From CAZVFX01 sp964626565 (lineage in GTDB: Bacteria > Myxococcota_A > UBA9042 > CAIXZC01): a stretch of 64,000 nucleotides of DNA. The DNA lies in NCBI GenBank assembly GCA_964626565.1, contig CAZVFX010000006.1, positions 33,473 to 97,472 of the forward strand. Direction: 5' to 3'. The notes beneath the pieces are model-generated. The model was not told the origin of the DNA. It saw only the letters and a program-made list of their open reading frames with translations, and made no database searches. Below are positions 1-7,290 of the stretch, one piece after another. The position numbers were made by a program, and so were the translations under genes. Position 1 is the stretch's first letter. Every line of letters starts with the position of its first letter.

Positions 1-468
1 ACCCTGCTCATAGAGTGCATGGGCAGGTTCAGGCGCAAGCATCCCAAGGCTCCCAACGTCGTGGTAGGTAACCTCAGCCGGCGCAAGGGCGGTCACCTCG
101 ACCCACACAAGTCACATCAAAGCGGGCGGGATTTCGACATGGGCTACATGCACAAGAAGAAGTTCCAGCCGATCAACAGCATGCTGTCCACTACCAAGAA
201 GAACATGGACCCCAGACTCACCTGGGACCTCATCTGGACCTTTCTTGAGACCGGGCGGGTGAAGTACATTTTCATCGACTACAAGATTCAGAAAGTTCTG
301 TATGAGCACTGCAAGAAGCGCAACTTCACCAAACGGTATCTGAAAAAGACGTTCCAGTACCCCCGGGGAAAAGGTGCCGACGCGGTGATCAAACACGTCA
401 AAAGCCACCACCATCACTTCCACCTGCGCTTCTTCTGCCCCAAAGGCGATAAACGCTGCGTCGACTAG
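1..468 (+). CDS. MepA-like murein endopeptidase, C-terminal part (5' end outside window)
   Basis: This is the C-terminal part of a LAS-fold zinc peptidase of the MepA (M74) family. These periplasmic enzymes cut D,D- and L,D-crosslinks in peptidoglycan. The frame is open to base 1, so the N-terminus is missing. Counting from the ATG at 19, the zinc-site motif HQSGRDFD covers residues 33-40 (metal ligands H33 and D40 by family rule) and the second motif HxHxHLRFFCP lies near residues 131-141. Both match the family signature. The 3' end is complete and is followed by a gene-free stretch. The fold assignment is firm; substrate preference cannot be read from the sequence. Confidence 0.8.
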   Translation, partial: TLLIECMGRFRRKHPKAPNVVVGNLSRRKGGHLDPHKSHQSGRDFDMGYMHKKKFQPINSMLSTTKKNMDPRLTWDLIWTFLETGRVKYIFIDYKIQKVLYEHCKKRNFTKRYLKKTFQYPRGKGADAVIKHVKSHHHHFHLRFFCPKGDKRCVD

Positions 469-533
469 GACGGCGACTTCTTTCTGCGTCGGCTGTTGCT
501 CGTCTTCAGCGTGGCATCGCGCCGCTGAATACT

Positions 534-583
534 CGCTCGGGTCTTTTTGCGGACCGGTCGCTCGGGTCTTTTTGCGGACCGGT
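534..583. repeat. 25-base perfect tandem duplication
   Basis: Two adjacent identical 25-base units (534-558 and 559-583) begin CGCTCGGGTC and end GGACCGGT. Each contains a T5 run. The repeat lies just after the murein endopeptidase gene and outside any gene. Confidence 0.85.
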
Positions 584-945
584 TTCGACGACAGGGGCAA
601 AAAAGTTTGGGGCAAGTGCAGATTTTTTGGCCACATCCGATCCAAAACCCCGATAAAGAAGGGTGAAGGTCAATTGGCCTACACGCGGGGACCGCGGGCC
701 CCGCCTGGCCTGGCAGTTGGCTCGTTCTTTGAACTGGCATGGGGGTTATGGACGTTCGGCCGTGGGCGCCTGGTTCCAATGGTGGGTCAGCCGGCCCTAA
801 ATATGCACCCGGGAACCGCCTTCGCACCACAAGCCGCCGACAAATCTCTATTCCAAAAAGGAGGAAGCAAAGGAAGCACCCCACCCAAACATAAACCGCC
901 TCATCCCCCCAACCTCAAACGGAGAAGTCTGCCCTTTCCACCCGC

Positions 946-1073
946 CAGACCAGAGCCGTGAGGATGTTGCGTACCGAGCGCTGGCTGGATGTTCCGTCAG
1001 ACCAGAGCCGTGAGGATGTTGCGTACCGAGCGCTGGCTGGATGTTCCGCTAGACCGGAGCCTTGAAGATGATG
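946..1073. repeat. 52-base tandem repeat, two copies plus a degenerate partial third
   Basis: The unit at 946-997 is repeated at 998-1049 with only the last base differing. A diverged partial third copy starts at 1050 (tagaccggagcc against cagaccagagcc) and fades by about 1073. The unit begins CAGACCAGAGCC and ends GGATGTTCCG. It lies about 80-200 bases beyond the 3' end of the minus-strand lipoprotein gene, in non-coding DNA. Confidence 0.85.
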
Positions 1074-1153
1074 AGTGCTGGTTTCCGGAAAAAGGAACAG
1101 TGAATGTCTGTCGTCATTCGGTTTTGTGGCTGCTGCTTATGCAAACATCAGGG

Positions 1154-1960
1154 CTAGGGCATATCAGGATTTTCGCCGCAGGTTTCAAACGGTTTGGTGC
1201 ACACCAGCGCGGTGCCGGTGAAAGAGCCGTAATGATCCACGTAGCAGCGGATTTCCTTGAAGTAGTCCTTGTTGCGGAGTCCTTCCTCGGTCATTTTCTG
1301 GCTGCAGTGGAATGCGCAGCAGGGCTGAGAAATGTTGGCGGGCAGCACTTTGCAGGCATCGAGGAATTCACAGTAACCGATGCACAGGAACCGTTCTTCA
1401 GGAAAGGCGTTGAACAGGTCCTCCCAGTTTTCGCAAGTGTCCGGGTCTACAGGTTCATGGCCCTGTGCAGAGGGTGAGATGCAGACCTTGTCGGGAATAG
1501 CGGGATAAAGCGGATTGCCTTTCCAATGCGGCTGAATGCACTCCTCCCACGGCGCTCCGAGTTTGGCGCAATCCAAAGGTTCGTTGCAGTAGGGGGCGCA
1601 GAATCGATTCGGGGGTACCAGGAAATCGGATGGAAACTCTACGCACAGGGAAGTGAAGAGTGATTCCCCTTGCTCGGGCTCGCACGGGCTGCCCGGCTGA
1701 GTGTCACCGCATTTGGCGGTGCAGAATCTGAACGGCGCATATTCGGTCAGTGCGCAAATGCCTCCCAGGCATTCGCACTCGTCGTCGCACGGCTGCCCGA
1801 CCCCTTTGAACCGCTCGCAAACCGGCCCGGTTTCGGCGCCGACGTCTTCGGGTGACACCTGGTCCGCAGGCCCGGCGGAGTCTGCTGGACTGCTCGTGGA
1901 GGAGCAGCCCGGTGCGCCCGACAGTAGCAAGACCAGAGCGAAGGAGAAGAGGCGGGTCAT
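1154..1960 (-). CDS. Cys-rich secreted lipoprotein
   Basis: A 268-residue predicted lipoprotein. The start at 1960 is chosen because AGGTGA lies just upstream and a signal peptide follows at once (MTRLFSFALVLLL), ending in a weak lipobox APGC. A short Ser/Asp/Pro linker leads to a Cys-rich body with about twenty cysteines, many spaced as in small disulphide modules (CDDECECLGGIC near residues 55-65). The gene starts 8 bases after the stop of the upstream beta-propeller gene, so the two are probably co-transcribed. No named family was recognised. Function unknown; extracytoplasmic by signal. Confidence 0.75.
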   Translation of the reverse strand: MTRLFSFALVLLLSGAPGCSSTSSPADSAGPADQVSPEDVGAETGPVCERFKGVGQPCDDECECLGGICALTEYAPFRFCTAKCGDTQPGSPCEPEQGESLFTSLCVEFPSDFLVPPNRFCAPYCNEPLDCAKLGAPWEECIQPHWKGNPLYPAIPDKVCISPSAQGHEPVDPDTCENWEDLFNAFPEERFLCIGYCEFLDACKVLPANISQPCCAFHCSQKMTEEGLRNKDYFKEIRCYVDHYGSFTGTALVCTKPFETCGENPDMP

Positions 1961-1968
1961 GAGTTCAC

Positions 1969-4284
1969 CTAGCGACACTTGAAGAAGGTGGTGGATACCG
2001 GTGAAACTGAGAAGGGTGCGGGTCTCCAGACGGCCCTGCCTTTCCGGCAGCCGGAGTTGCATTTTCGAGCGCTCTTGGCACAAGCCGAACTGTCCACGCA
2101 TGCGAACGGGCACGTGCGTTCCGCAAGGTCGCATGCGCGCTCGCACAGGTCCGTGTCGGTCTGCTTCATCAGCTTGCGAGCTGCCGAGTCGAAGCGGTTC
2201 TTCAGGGCCTTGAGGAGCTTGGGGAGTTTCATCGCCTGGAGATCTTCGGGCAGCAGGTAGATGCCTGCGGCATCGAGCCACGGGTCGAAGTTGCTGCCGT
2301 ACAGCTCTGCTGCGGTGTCGTTGATACTCATCTCCCGAAGCAGGTCGGCCGCCATGGCAAAGTCGCCTTCCTTGCGCGCCTGGTCCGCGAGGTCCAGTCC
2401 CATTTTGATTTCATCAACCTGGTATTTCAGTCGATAGGGATGGCTTGCCAACAGGGGGGTCAGGGATTCGACGTCGTGGAGTTGATCCATAACGCCTAGC
2501 GCCGGACTTTCGTGAGCGCTGCCGAACAGGGTGCCCGCCAGCAGTACAGCCAGATCGACAAAGTCGGGGGCCTGGCTGGTCTCCACCTTAGCGGACCGGG
2601 CCGCGAGCAGTGCCAGGGTGTCCATAAGGAAATCGAGTCGGGCCGGTCCTGACGATCTTGTCAGGGCGACCTGGACTGCGAATCGGCTGAGCATGGGAAA
2701 CATGAATCGGAACTCGGCCGGGTTCCAGTTCCGGCCATCGGCAATTATGGTCTTTGCCGTATCGATGGCGCCGGGCAGGTCTTTCTGCCGCAGCTTCAGT
2801 TCCGCCTGAAGCCAATCGAAGCGTGTCATTTCACGGAACGCTGCGCCCGCGTCGGGAAGGGTGCGCCGGAAGGGGGCCAGTGACGCGTATTGCTCCCGGG
2901 CGGCCATTTCGTTGCCGCTGTCCAGGAGAGCAGTGAGTTCCTTTACACGCTCAGTGGCGGAAGTGCGTGAGAACATGGTTACCTGATTTCCCACGAGGGT
3001 GACGAAGTTGCCGGCGTTTTCGGAGAAATACATTCCCCCCTGGCCGGGTGTAGGCGGGCTGTCGAAGACGCCCAGATAGGCGATGCGGGCTGCTGCGGTG
3101 TCGATGACGACGAATTGCTTCGACTTTGCGCCGATGAGGAACAGGTCGTCTTTGAGCAGGGTTGCTTTGGGCTCGCGGAATGGGACGGGAAAATCGAACA
3201 GCGTATCCCCGGTGGCCAGATCGAGGCCGACTGCGCGGAACCCGCCTCTAGCATCGCCGGCCAGGAGAGCCAGGGTGGATTCCACCTGTCCCAGAATCTT
3301 GCCGCCGGGCCACTTGTTCTGCCAGGCTACCTTCCCGGTGGTTACGTCGATGCCCCATAAGACGAGTTTGCCTGCGCTCTTCTGCCAGGGGACAAACCGG
3401 GCCGCGGTGGTGGAGATGACGAACCCCATGTCCTGCCCGGCCCCTGCCTCCTTGATGTTGAACTTACCCTTCAGGGAACCGTCTGCGGTGGCAAAAACGT
3501 ACAGCTTCTTCTGGCCGCCAAGAACACCGGTGACGTACACGTGACTCTCGCTGAACCAGGACTCCATGGGTTGAAACCCGCGGGCCGGGGACGGTGTATT
3601 GTACAAGGTGCGCCGGCTCTTGAAATCGACCCGGCTGACCAGCGACGTCTCGGAGTTGCACACCAGGACCACGGAATCGGCTACGATGCCCGCGGTGGAG
3701 ATGCCACAGGTAGTGACCCACGACGGCCATATCTCCTTGCCGTCTGCGATCCCCACCAACTGGATCATGTTGTAGACCTGGCCGAAGCCTCCGACCAGGA
3801 ATCGGTCATCGGTTACGGCCAGGGCGTCGGCGTTGCACTGGGCCGGGCCGAAGCAGTTGAGAGGGAAGTCCCAGATCCGCTTGCCGCGGCCGGTTTCGAG
3901 CATCTGGACATGCTCGCCGATGACGAGCAGCCGGTCCTCGAGTTCGATGACCCTTCTCACCGCCTTCAGCTCACCACCTTCCCACCTGACCAGGGAGGTC
4001 TGGGGATCGATGCCCACGACTCGCTGACCGTTGGAGTAGAGCACCTGTTGGCCGTTGAAGCCGGCAAACGGGGCTGCGTAGCCGTCAGTGGAGCAACTGA
4101 ATGACGGTTTGAGAATGAAGCTACTGGCCGCAGTCTCCGCCCCCTCGGCAATCTCGGCGGGCTGGGCCATTGCTGTCTGAGGGAGAGTTACGGCCAGAGT
4201 CGCCAATAGAGTGAGAAGATAGAGCCGGTGGAAAGGCCTGCCTGCCGGTGGTCCTGCGGCTAGCGGAGATGCTACCTGCAACAT
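1969..4284 (-). CDS. secreted PQQ-type beta-propeller protein with Cys-rich tail
   Basis: A protein of about 771 residues. The start at 4284 (MLQVASPLAA) has GGGAGGA about ten bases upstream; an in-frame ATG at 4293 is the alternative. A hydrophobic export segment ends at LPQTAMAQ, a signal peptidase I type site. The next 400 or so residues contain repeated blades of the type VVGIDPQTSLVRW and LFDFP, as in PQQ-like WD40 propellers (BamB type). A helical region follows from about residue 430 to 700. The last 70 residues carry several cysteines (CERACDLAERTCPFAC). The PQQ ligand itself is not implied; such propellers often act as scaffolds. Probably periplasmic or surface-located. First gene of a two-gene operon. 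Confidence 0.75.
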   Translation of the reverse strand: MLQVASPLAAGPPAGRPFHRLYLLTLLATLAVTLPQTAMAQPAEIAEGAETAASSFILKPSFSCSTDGYAAPFAGFNGQQVLYSNGQRVVGIDPQTSLVRWEGGELKAVRRVIELEDRLLVIGEHVQMLETGRGKRIWDFPLNCFGPAQCNADALAVTDDRFLVGGFGQVYNMIQLVGIADGKEIWPSWVTTCGISTAGIVADSVVLVCNSETSLVSRVDFKSRRTLYNTPSPARGFQPMESWFSESHVYVTGVLGGQKKLYVFATADGSLKGKFNIKEAGAGQDMGFVISTTAARFVPWQKSAGKLVLWGIDVTTGKVAWQNKWPGGKILGQVESTLALLAGDARGGFRAVGLDLATGDTLFDFPVPFREPKATLLKDDLFLIGAKSKQFVVIDTAAARIAYLGVFDSPPTPGQGGMYFSENAGNFVTLVGNQVTMFSRTSATERVKELTALLDSGNEMAAREQYASLAPFRRTLPDAGAAFREMTRFDWLQAELKLRQKDLPGAIDTAKTIIADGRNWNPAEFRFMFPMLSRFAVQVALTRSSGPARLDFLMDTLALLAARSAKVETSQAPDFVDLAVLLAGTLFGSAHESPALGVMDQLHDVESLTPLLASHPYRLKYQVDEIKMGLDLADQARKEGDFAMAADLLREMSINDTAAELYGSNFDPWLDAAGIYLLPEDLQAMKLPKLLKALKNRFDSAARKLMKQTDTDLCERACDLAERTCPFACVDSSACAKSARKCNSGCRKGRAVWRPAPFSVSPVSTTFFKCR

Positions 4285-4353
4285 TACGAACATTCCTCCC
4301 ATCGAGGGGCTCCCGCTTGAGGCGAGGGCGCAGAGTCGAGGCGCATTGAGGCG

Positions 4354-4382
4354 AGTGTACAGAAAGTTGCCCGGTCGCACAA
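4354..4382 (-). promoter_or_regulatory. sigma-70-like promoter for the beta-propeller operon
   Basis: On the minus strand, TTGTGC (4377-4382), a 17-base spacer and TACACT (4354-4359). The predicted start is about 65 bases upstream of the ATG at 4284. Confidence 0.5.
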
Positions 4383-4483
4383 GTGGGTTTACCGTAGAAT
4401 CTGTGAAGTAATAGGGATCCATGTGCGCACCTGCGAGAGGGTTTGTACCGCGGCCGCGTGCCAGGATTGACAGCGGAGAGGAC

Positions 4484-5692
4484 ATGGACATTCTGCAGCT
4501 CATCGAGAACAACCTGGGCAGCGACGTGACCAAGAGGCTGGTTCCGGGCAAGATTCTGGCGGTTGACGATGACGAGGGTAACCTGGTGGTGCTGGAGGAC
4601 CTTCTCATCGACGACTACGAGGTGGTCACCACCACCTCTCCTCACGAGGCGATGAAGCTGGTCGACTCCACCGAATTCGACATGGTCATCTCTGATCAGC
4701 GTATGCCCGGGATCACCGGGGTCGAGTTGCTGAGCCGGGTGCGGGAGACCCACCCCGACACCGTGCGAATGATCATCTCGGCGTACAGTGACGCCAAGGC
4801 GATTCTGCAGGCGATCAATGAGGGGCAGGTCTATCGCTTTATCTTGAAGCCGTGGGACCCCGAGGAGGTCGATACGGTGGTGAAGCAGGGACTGGAGCAC
4901 CGGCTACACGTGCTGGCGATCAAGACCCTGGTAACCGAGCTTGCCGGCAAGAATGTGCGTCTTGAAGAGGCGTTGGAGCAGCTTCACCTCACCCAGGAGA
5001 AATTGCTCCATTCCGCCAAGCTGGCGACGGTGGGGCAACTGACCGCAAGCATTGTGCACGAGTTGAAGAACCACATCACCGGTGTCCGGCTGCTCACGGA
5101 AATCGTGGACGAGGCCCAGGTGCCGGAGGAGCTGGCCGACTATGCCCGGATGGGGCACGACTCAGCCAAGGCGCTATTTGACATGATCAACGGGATCAAC
5201 TCCTTTGCCAGGAAGGACGCTTGGAAGCTGAAGCGGGGCAGGACAACGGTGCAGGAGCTGCTGGACGATACGCTGAGTATTGTGAAGACCGATGCCAGGA
5301 CGCGGATGCGGGAGTTGACGCTTGGGGCCAGCGAAGGCGTGCCCGCACTGGTGCTGGACTCGGACAAGATGCGCCAGGTGCTGGTGAACCTGGTGCGCAA
5401 CGCCCTGGATGCCACCGACCAGGACGGGCGGGTGGAGCTGTCCGCGTTTGCGCTCAACGAGAGCACTGTCGCGTTCAAGGTGGCTGACAACGGGTCCGGG
5501 ATTACGCCGGAGCAATTGGAGAGCATTTGTGACCCGTTCTTCACCACCAAAGATAACGGGCTGGGGCTGGGGCTGGAAATATGCCGGCAGATTGTGGAGG
5601 CCCATGGCGGGCAGCTCAAGATAGATTCAACCGTGGGGCAGGGTACCGATGTAGTTGTTGCCCTGCCGGTGCGGCCGGAATTTGTTGACTAA
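4484..5692 (+). CDS. receiver-histidine kinase signalling protein (PhcR/PhcQ-like architecture)
   Basis: A 402-residue soluble protein. The start at 4484 (MDILQLIENN) follows GGAGAGGAC; an upstream in-frame ATG at 4421 lacks a ribosome site. Residues 22-140 are a response-regulator receiver with acidic pocket D28-D30, phosphoacceptor D71 (ISDQRMPG) and conserved K122 (LKPWD). A coiled-coil linker follows. The kinase core has phosphoacceptor H192 (SIVHELKN), an N-box (LVRNALDATD), and G boxes (VADNGSGI, GLGLGLEICRQ). There is no membrane segment. The order receiver then kinase, next to a methyltransferase gene and a membrane kinase, resembles PhcR and PhcQ of Ralstonia in architecture. The likely role is phosphorelay; the output is not visible. 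Confidence 0.85.
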   Translation: MDILQLIENNLGSDVTKRLVPGKILAVDDDEGNLVVLEDLLIDDYEVVTTTSPHEAMKLVDSTEFDMVISDQRMPGITGVELLSRVRETHPDTVRMIISAYSDAKAILQAINEGQVYRFILKPWDPEEVDTVVKQGLEHRLHVLAIKTLVTELAGKNVRLEEALEQLHLTQEKLLHSAKLATVGQLTASIVHELKNHITGVRLLTEIVDEAQVPEELADYARMGHDSAKALFDMINGINSFARKDAWKLKRGRTTVQELLDDTLSIVKTDARTRMRELTLGASEGVPALVLDSDKMRQVLVNLVRNALDATDQDGRVELSAFALNESTVAFKVADNGSGITPEQLESICDPFFTTKDNGLGLGLEICRQIVEAHGGQLKIDSTVGQGTDVVVALPVRPEFVD

Positions 5693-5730
5693 CGTGTCGG
5701 GTAAGGCCCGGCAGTGACGTGAGGTGACTT

Positions 5731-7290
5731 ATGAGCGATAATGGCTTTCCCCGGACCTTCGAACTGATCGATGCCCACTCCTTGAACAGGGACGCGCAGA
5801 ATTACGAGTTCCTCAAGGGCGGGAGAGGACGAGAGATCTTCTTCCGACAGCAGCGCTATCGGGTTTCGGAGATGCTGAAGGACGTCAAGCACCTGAATCC
5901 CCGGGTGATCAGCGAGCATTTCGAGGGGGACCTCGTGGACATCGCGATCACAGGGGTGTCATGCCGCTGCGCAGGTCAGGCTCCGGTGAAGCCGGGTGAC
6001 GAGCTGCCCAAAGTGTGGGTGATGATCGGCGATTCCACCTACTACGCCGGCCGGGCTCGTATCGTCCATGCCAGCCACCAGGAAGAGGCGCTGGGTAAGC
6101 CTGAACACACCCTGGTGGGGCTGTTCCTCATGGACGAGGTGATGGACATCGACCGCATTTTCCGTCTGCGCACCGAGGCCCAGACGGAAAACCACATGAA
6201 GAGCTCGAAAGTGTTGCTGAGCCGGGAAGATATCGTCCCCGAGTACAAACGTCTGGTGGCCGACTTCCTCTTCCTGCTTACCCGGTATCGCTCACTGCTC
6301 ATGAGGCAGGAGGAACTGCTGGAAAGCAGCGCGCCGGAAGCGCGGGCGGAAATTGAAAAGGAACTGTTGCACACGGTCTGGGACAGCTTCTGCCCGCTGG
6401 CGAAAGAGCTGCAGCAGCGCATGGAAGACGTGGTCAATCCCAACATCTACGATCCGGATTTCAGAGACCTGTACCGCGCCTATACGCTGAGTCTTATCAC
6501 CCCGCATCTGGCGGCCGGCCCCAACTGGTGGCGGGCGTGGGTCAAGCCGTTGGGTTACCCCGGGGACTACCTGCTCATGAACCAGTTCTACGCCCGAGAA
6601 TGGGAAGGCGACAACCTGTTTGCCAAACTTGCCCATCGGTACGGTAGTGAGCAGATGATGGTCAAGGCGGTATGCAGCCGAATGGATTTCCTACGCGACG
6701 CAGTCTTTCGCATCGTTGAGGAGCAAGCAGGTCAGGGGGAAGGGCCCATAAGGATCTTGTGTCTCGGTTCCGGCCCGGTGAGGGAGATTATTGAATTCGC
6801 CAAGGCATACGACGGAGACAGGCGAGTTGAGTTTACCCTTCTGGATCAAGACAACTCGGCGTTGTCGTTCGCCAATCGGAAGTTGTCTCCCCTGGTCGTC
6901 AAGTCGGAGGAGCGGGTGCACGTGCGCTACCTGTACCTGGCTTTCCGGCAGTTGTTTGGTGACGACGAGTTGTTCCAATCGACTCTATCGTCCAACCTGG
7001 TCTATTCCGCGGGCCTGTTCGACTATCTTTCCACCGGCAAAGCGAAGCTGCTGGTATCCAAGCTGTGGAGCAAGCTGCCGAGGGGCGGGAAGCTCCTTGT
7101 CGGCAACTTCGCGGGTCCGCCGGAGCACGCCTGGGCGCCCTCCCTGGTCCTTGATTGGGACCTTCGCTATCGAACCCGCGAGGAAATGGAAGACCTGGGC
7201 AGTGAGCTGGATGACGCTAGTTCGGTTGAAGTGGTCACCGAGGAGCTCGGTCTACAGTTCTTCATCGAGGCCACCAAGCGGGCGGAATGA
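5731..7290 (+). CDS. PilZ-like/SAM-dependent methyltransferase (PhcB-type family)
   Basis: A 519-residue protein with GAGGTGA upstream of the ATG. Residues about 35-150 look PilZ-like (RQQRYRV, then DIAITG where PilZ usually has DxSxxG, so the c-di-GMP motif is imperfect). Residues about 150-320 are helical. Residues about 335-519 form a Rossmann methyltransferase with motif I ILCLGSGP and acidic LLDQD after strand 2. Proteins of this layout are often annotated as 3-hydroxypalmitate methyl ester (extracellular factor) biosynthesis proteins, after Ralstonia PhcB. The gene lies between two kinase genes, and its stop overlaps the next start (ATGA). Substrate is inferred only; a fatty-acid methyl ester signal is possible. 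Confidence 0.75.
   Translation: MSDNGFPRTFELIDAHSLNRDAQNYEFLKGGRGREIFFRQQRYRVSEMLKDVKHLNPRVISEHFEGDLVDIAITGVSCRCAGQAPVKPGDELPKVWVMIGDSTYYAGRARIVHASHQEEALGKPEHTLVGLFLMDEVMDIDRIFRLRTEAQTENHMKSSKVLLSREDIVPEYKRLVADFLFLLTRYRSLLMRQEELLESSAPEARAEIEKELLHTVWDSFCPLAKELQQRMEDVVNPNIYDPDFRDLYRAYTLSLITPHLAAGPNWWRAWVKPLGYPGDYLLMNQFYAREWEGDNLFAKLAHRYGSEQMMVKAVCSRMDFLRDAVFRIVEEQAGQGEGPIRILCLGSGPVREIIEFAKAYDGDRRVEFTLLDQDNSALSFANRKLSPLVVKSEERVHVRYLYLAFRQLFGDDELFQSTLSSNLVYSAGLFDYLSTGKAKLLVSKLWSKLPRGGKLLVGNFAGPPEHAWAPSLVLDWDLRYRTREEMEDLGSELDDASSVEVVTEELGLQFFIEATKRAE

Larger units (their letters stand above)
469..1153. other. gene-free stretch of 685 bases
   Basis: No convincing gene lies here. The open frames present have Pro/Arg-rich, low-complexity translations without recognisable domains. 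The stretch holds a 25-base tandem duplication (534-583), a 52-base tandem duplication with a decayed third copy (946-1073), and a GC-rich inverted repeat near 685-706. It separates the plus-strand peptidase from a minus-strand lipoprotein gene that ends at 1154, so transcription converges on it. A terminator or small RNA could be present, but no clean stem with a T-run was found. Confidence 0.5.

Noticed and set aside
572..961. Plus-strand open frame after the murein endopeptidase
   Set aside because: Low-complexity Pro/Arg/Gly-rich translation spanning tandem repeats; no ribosome site or domain.
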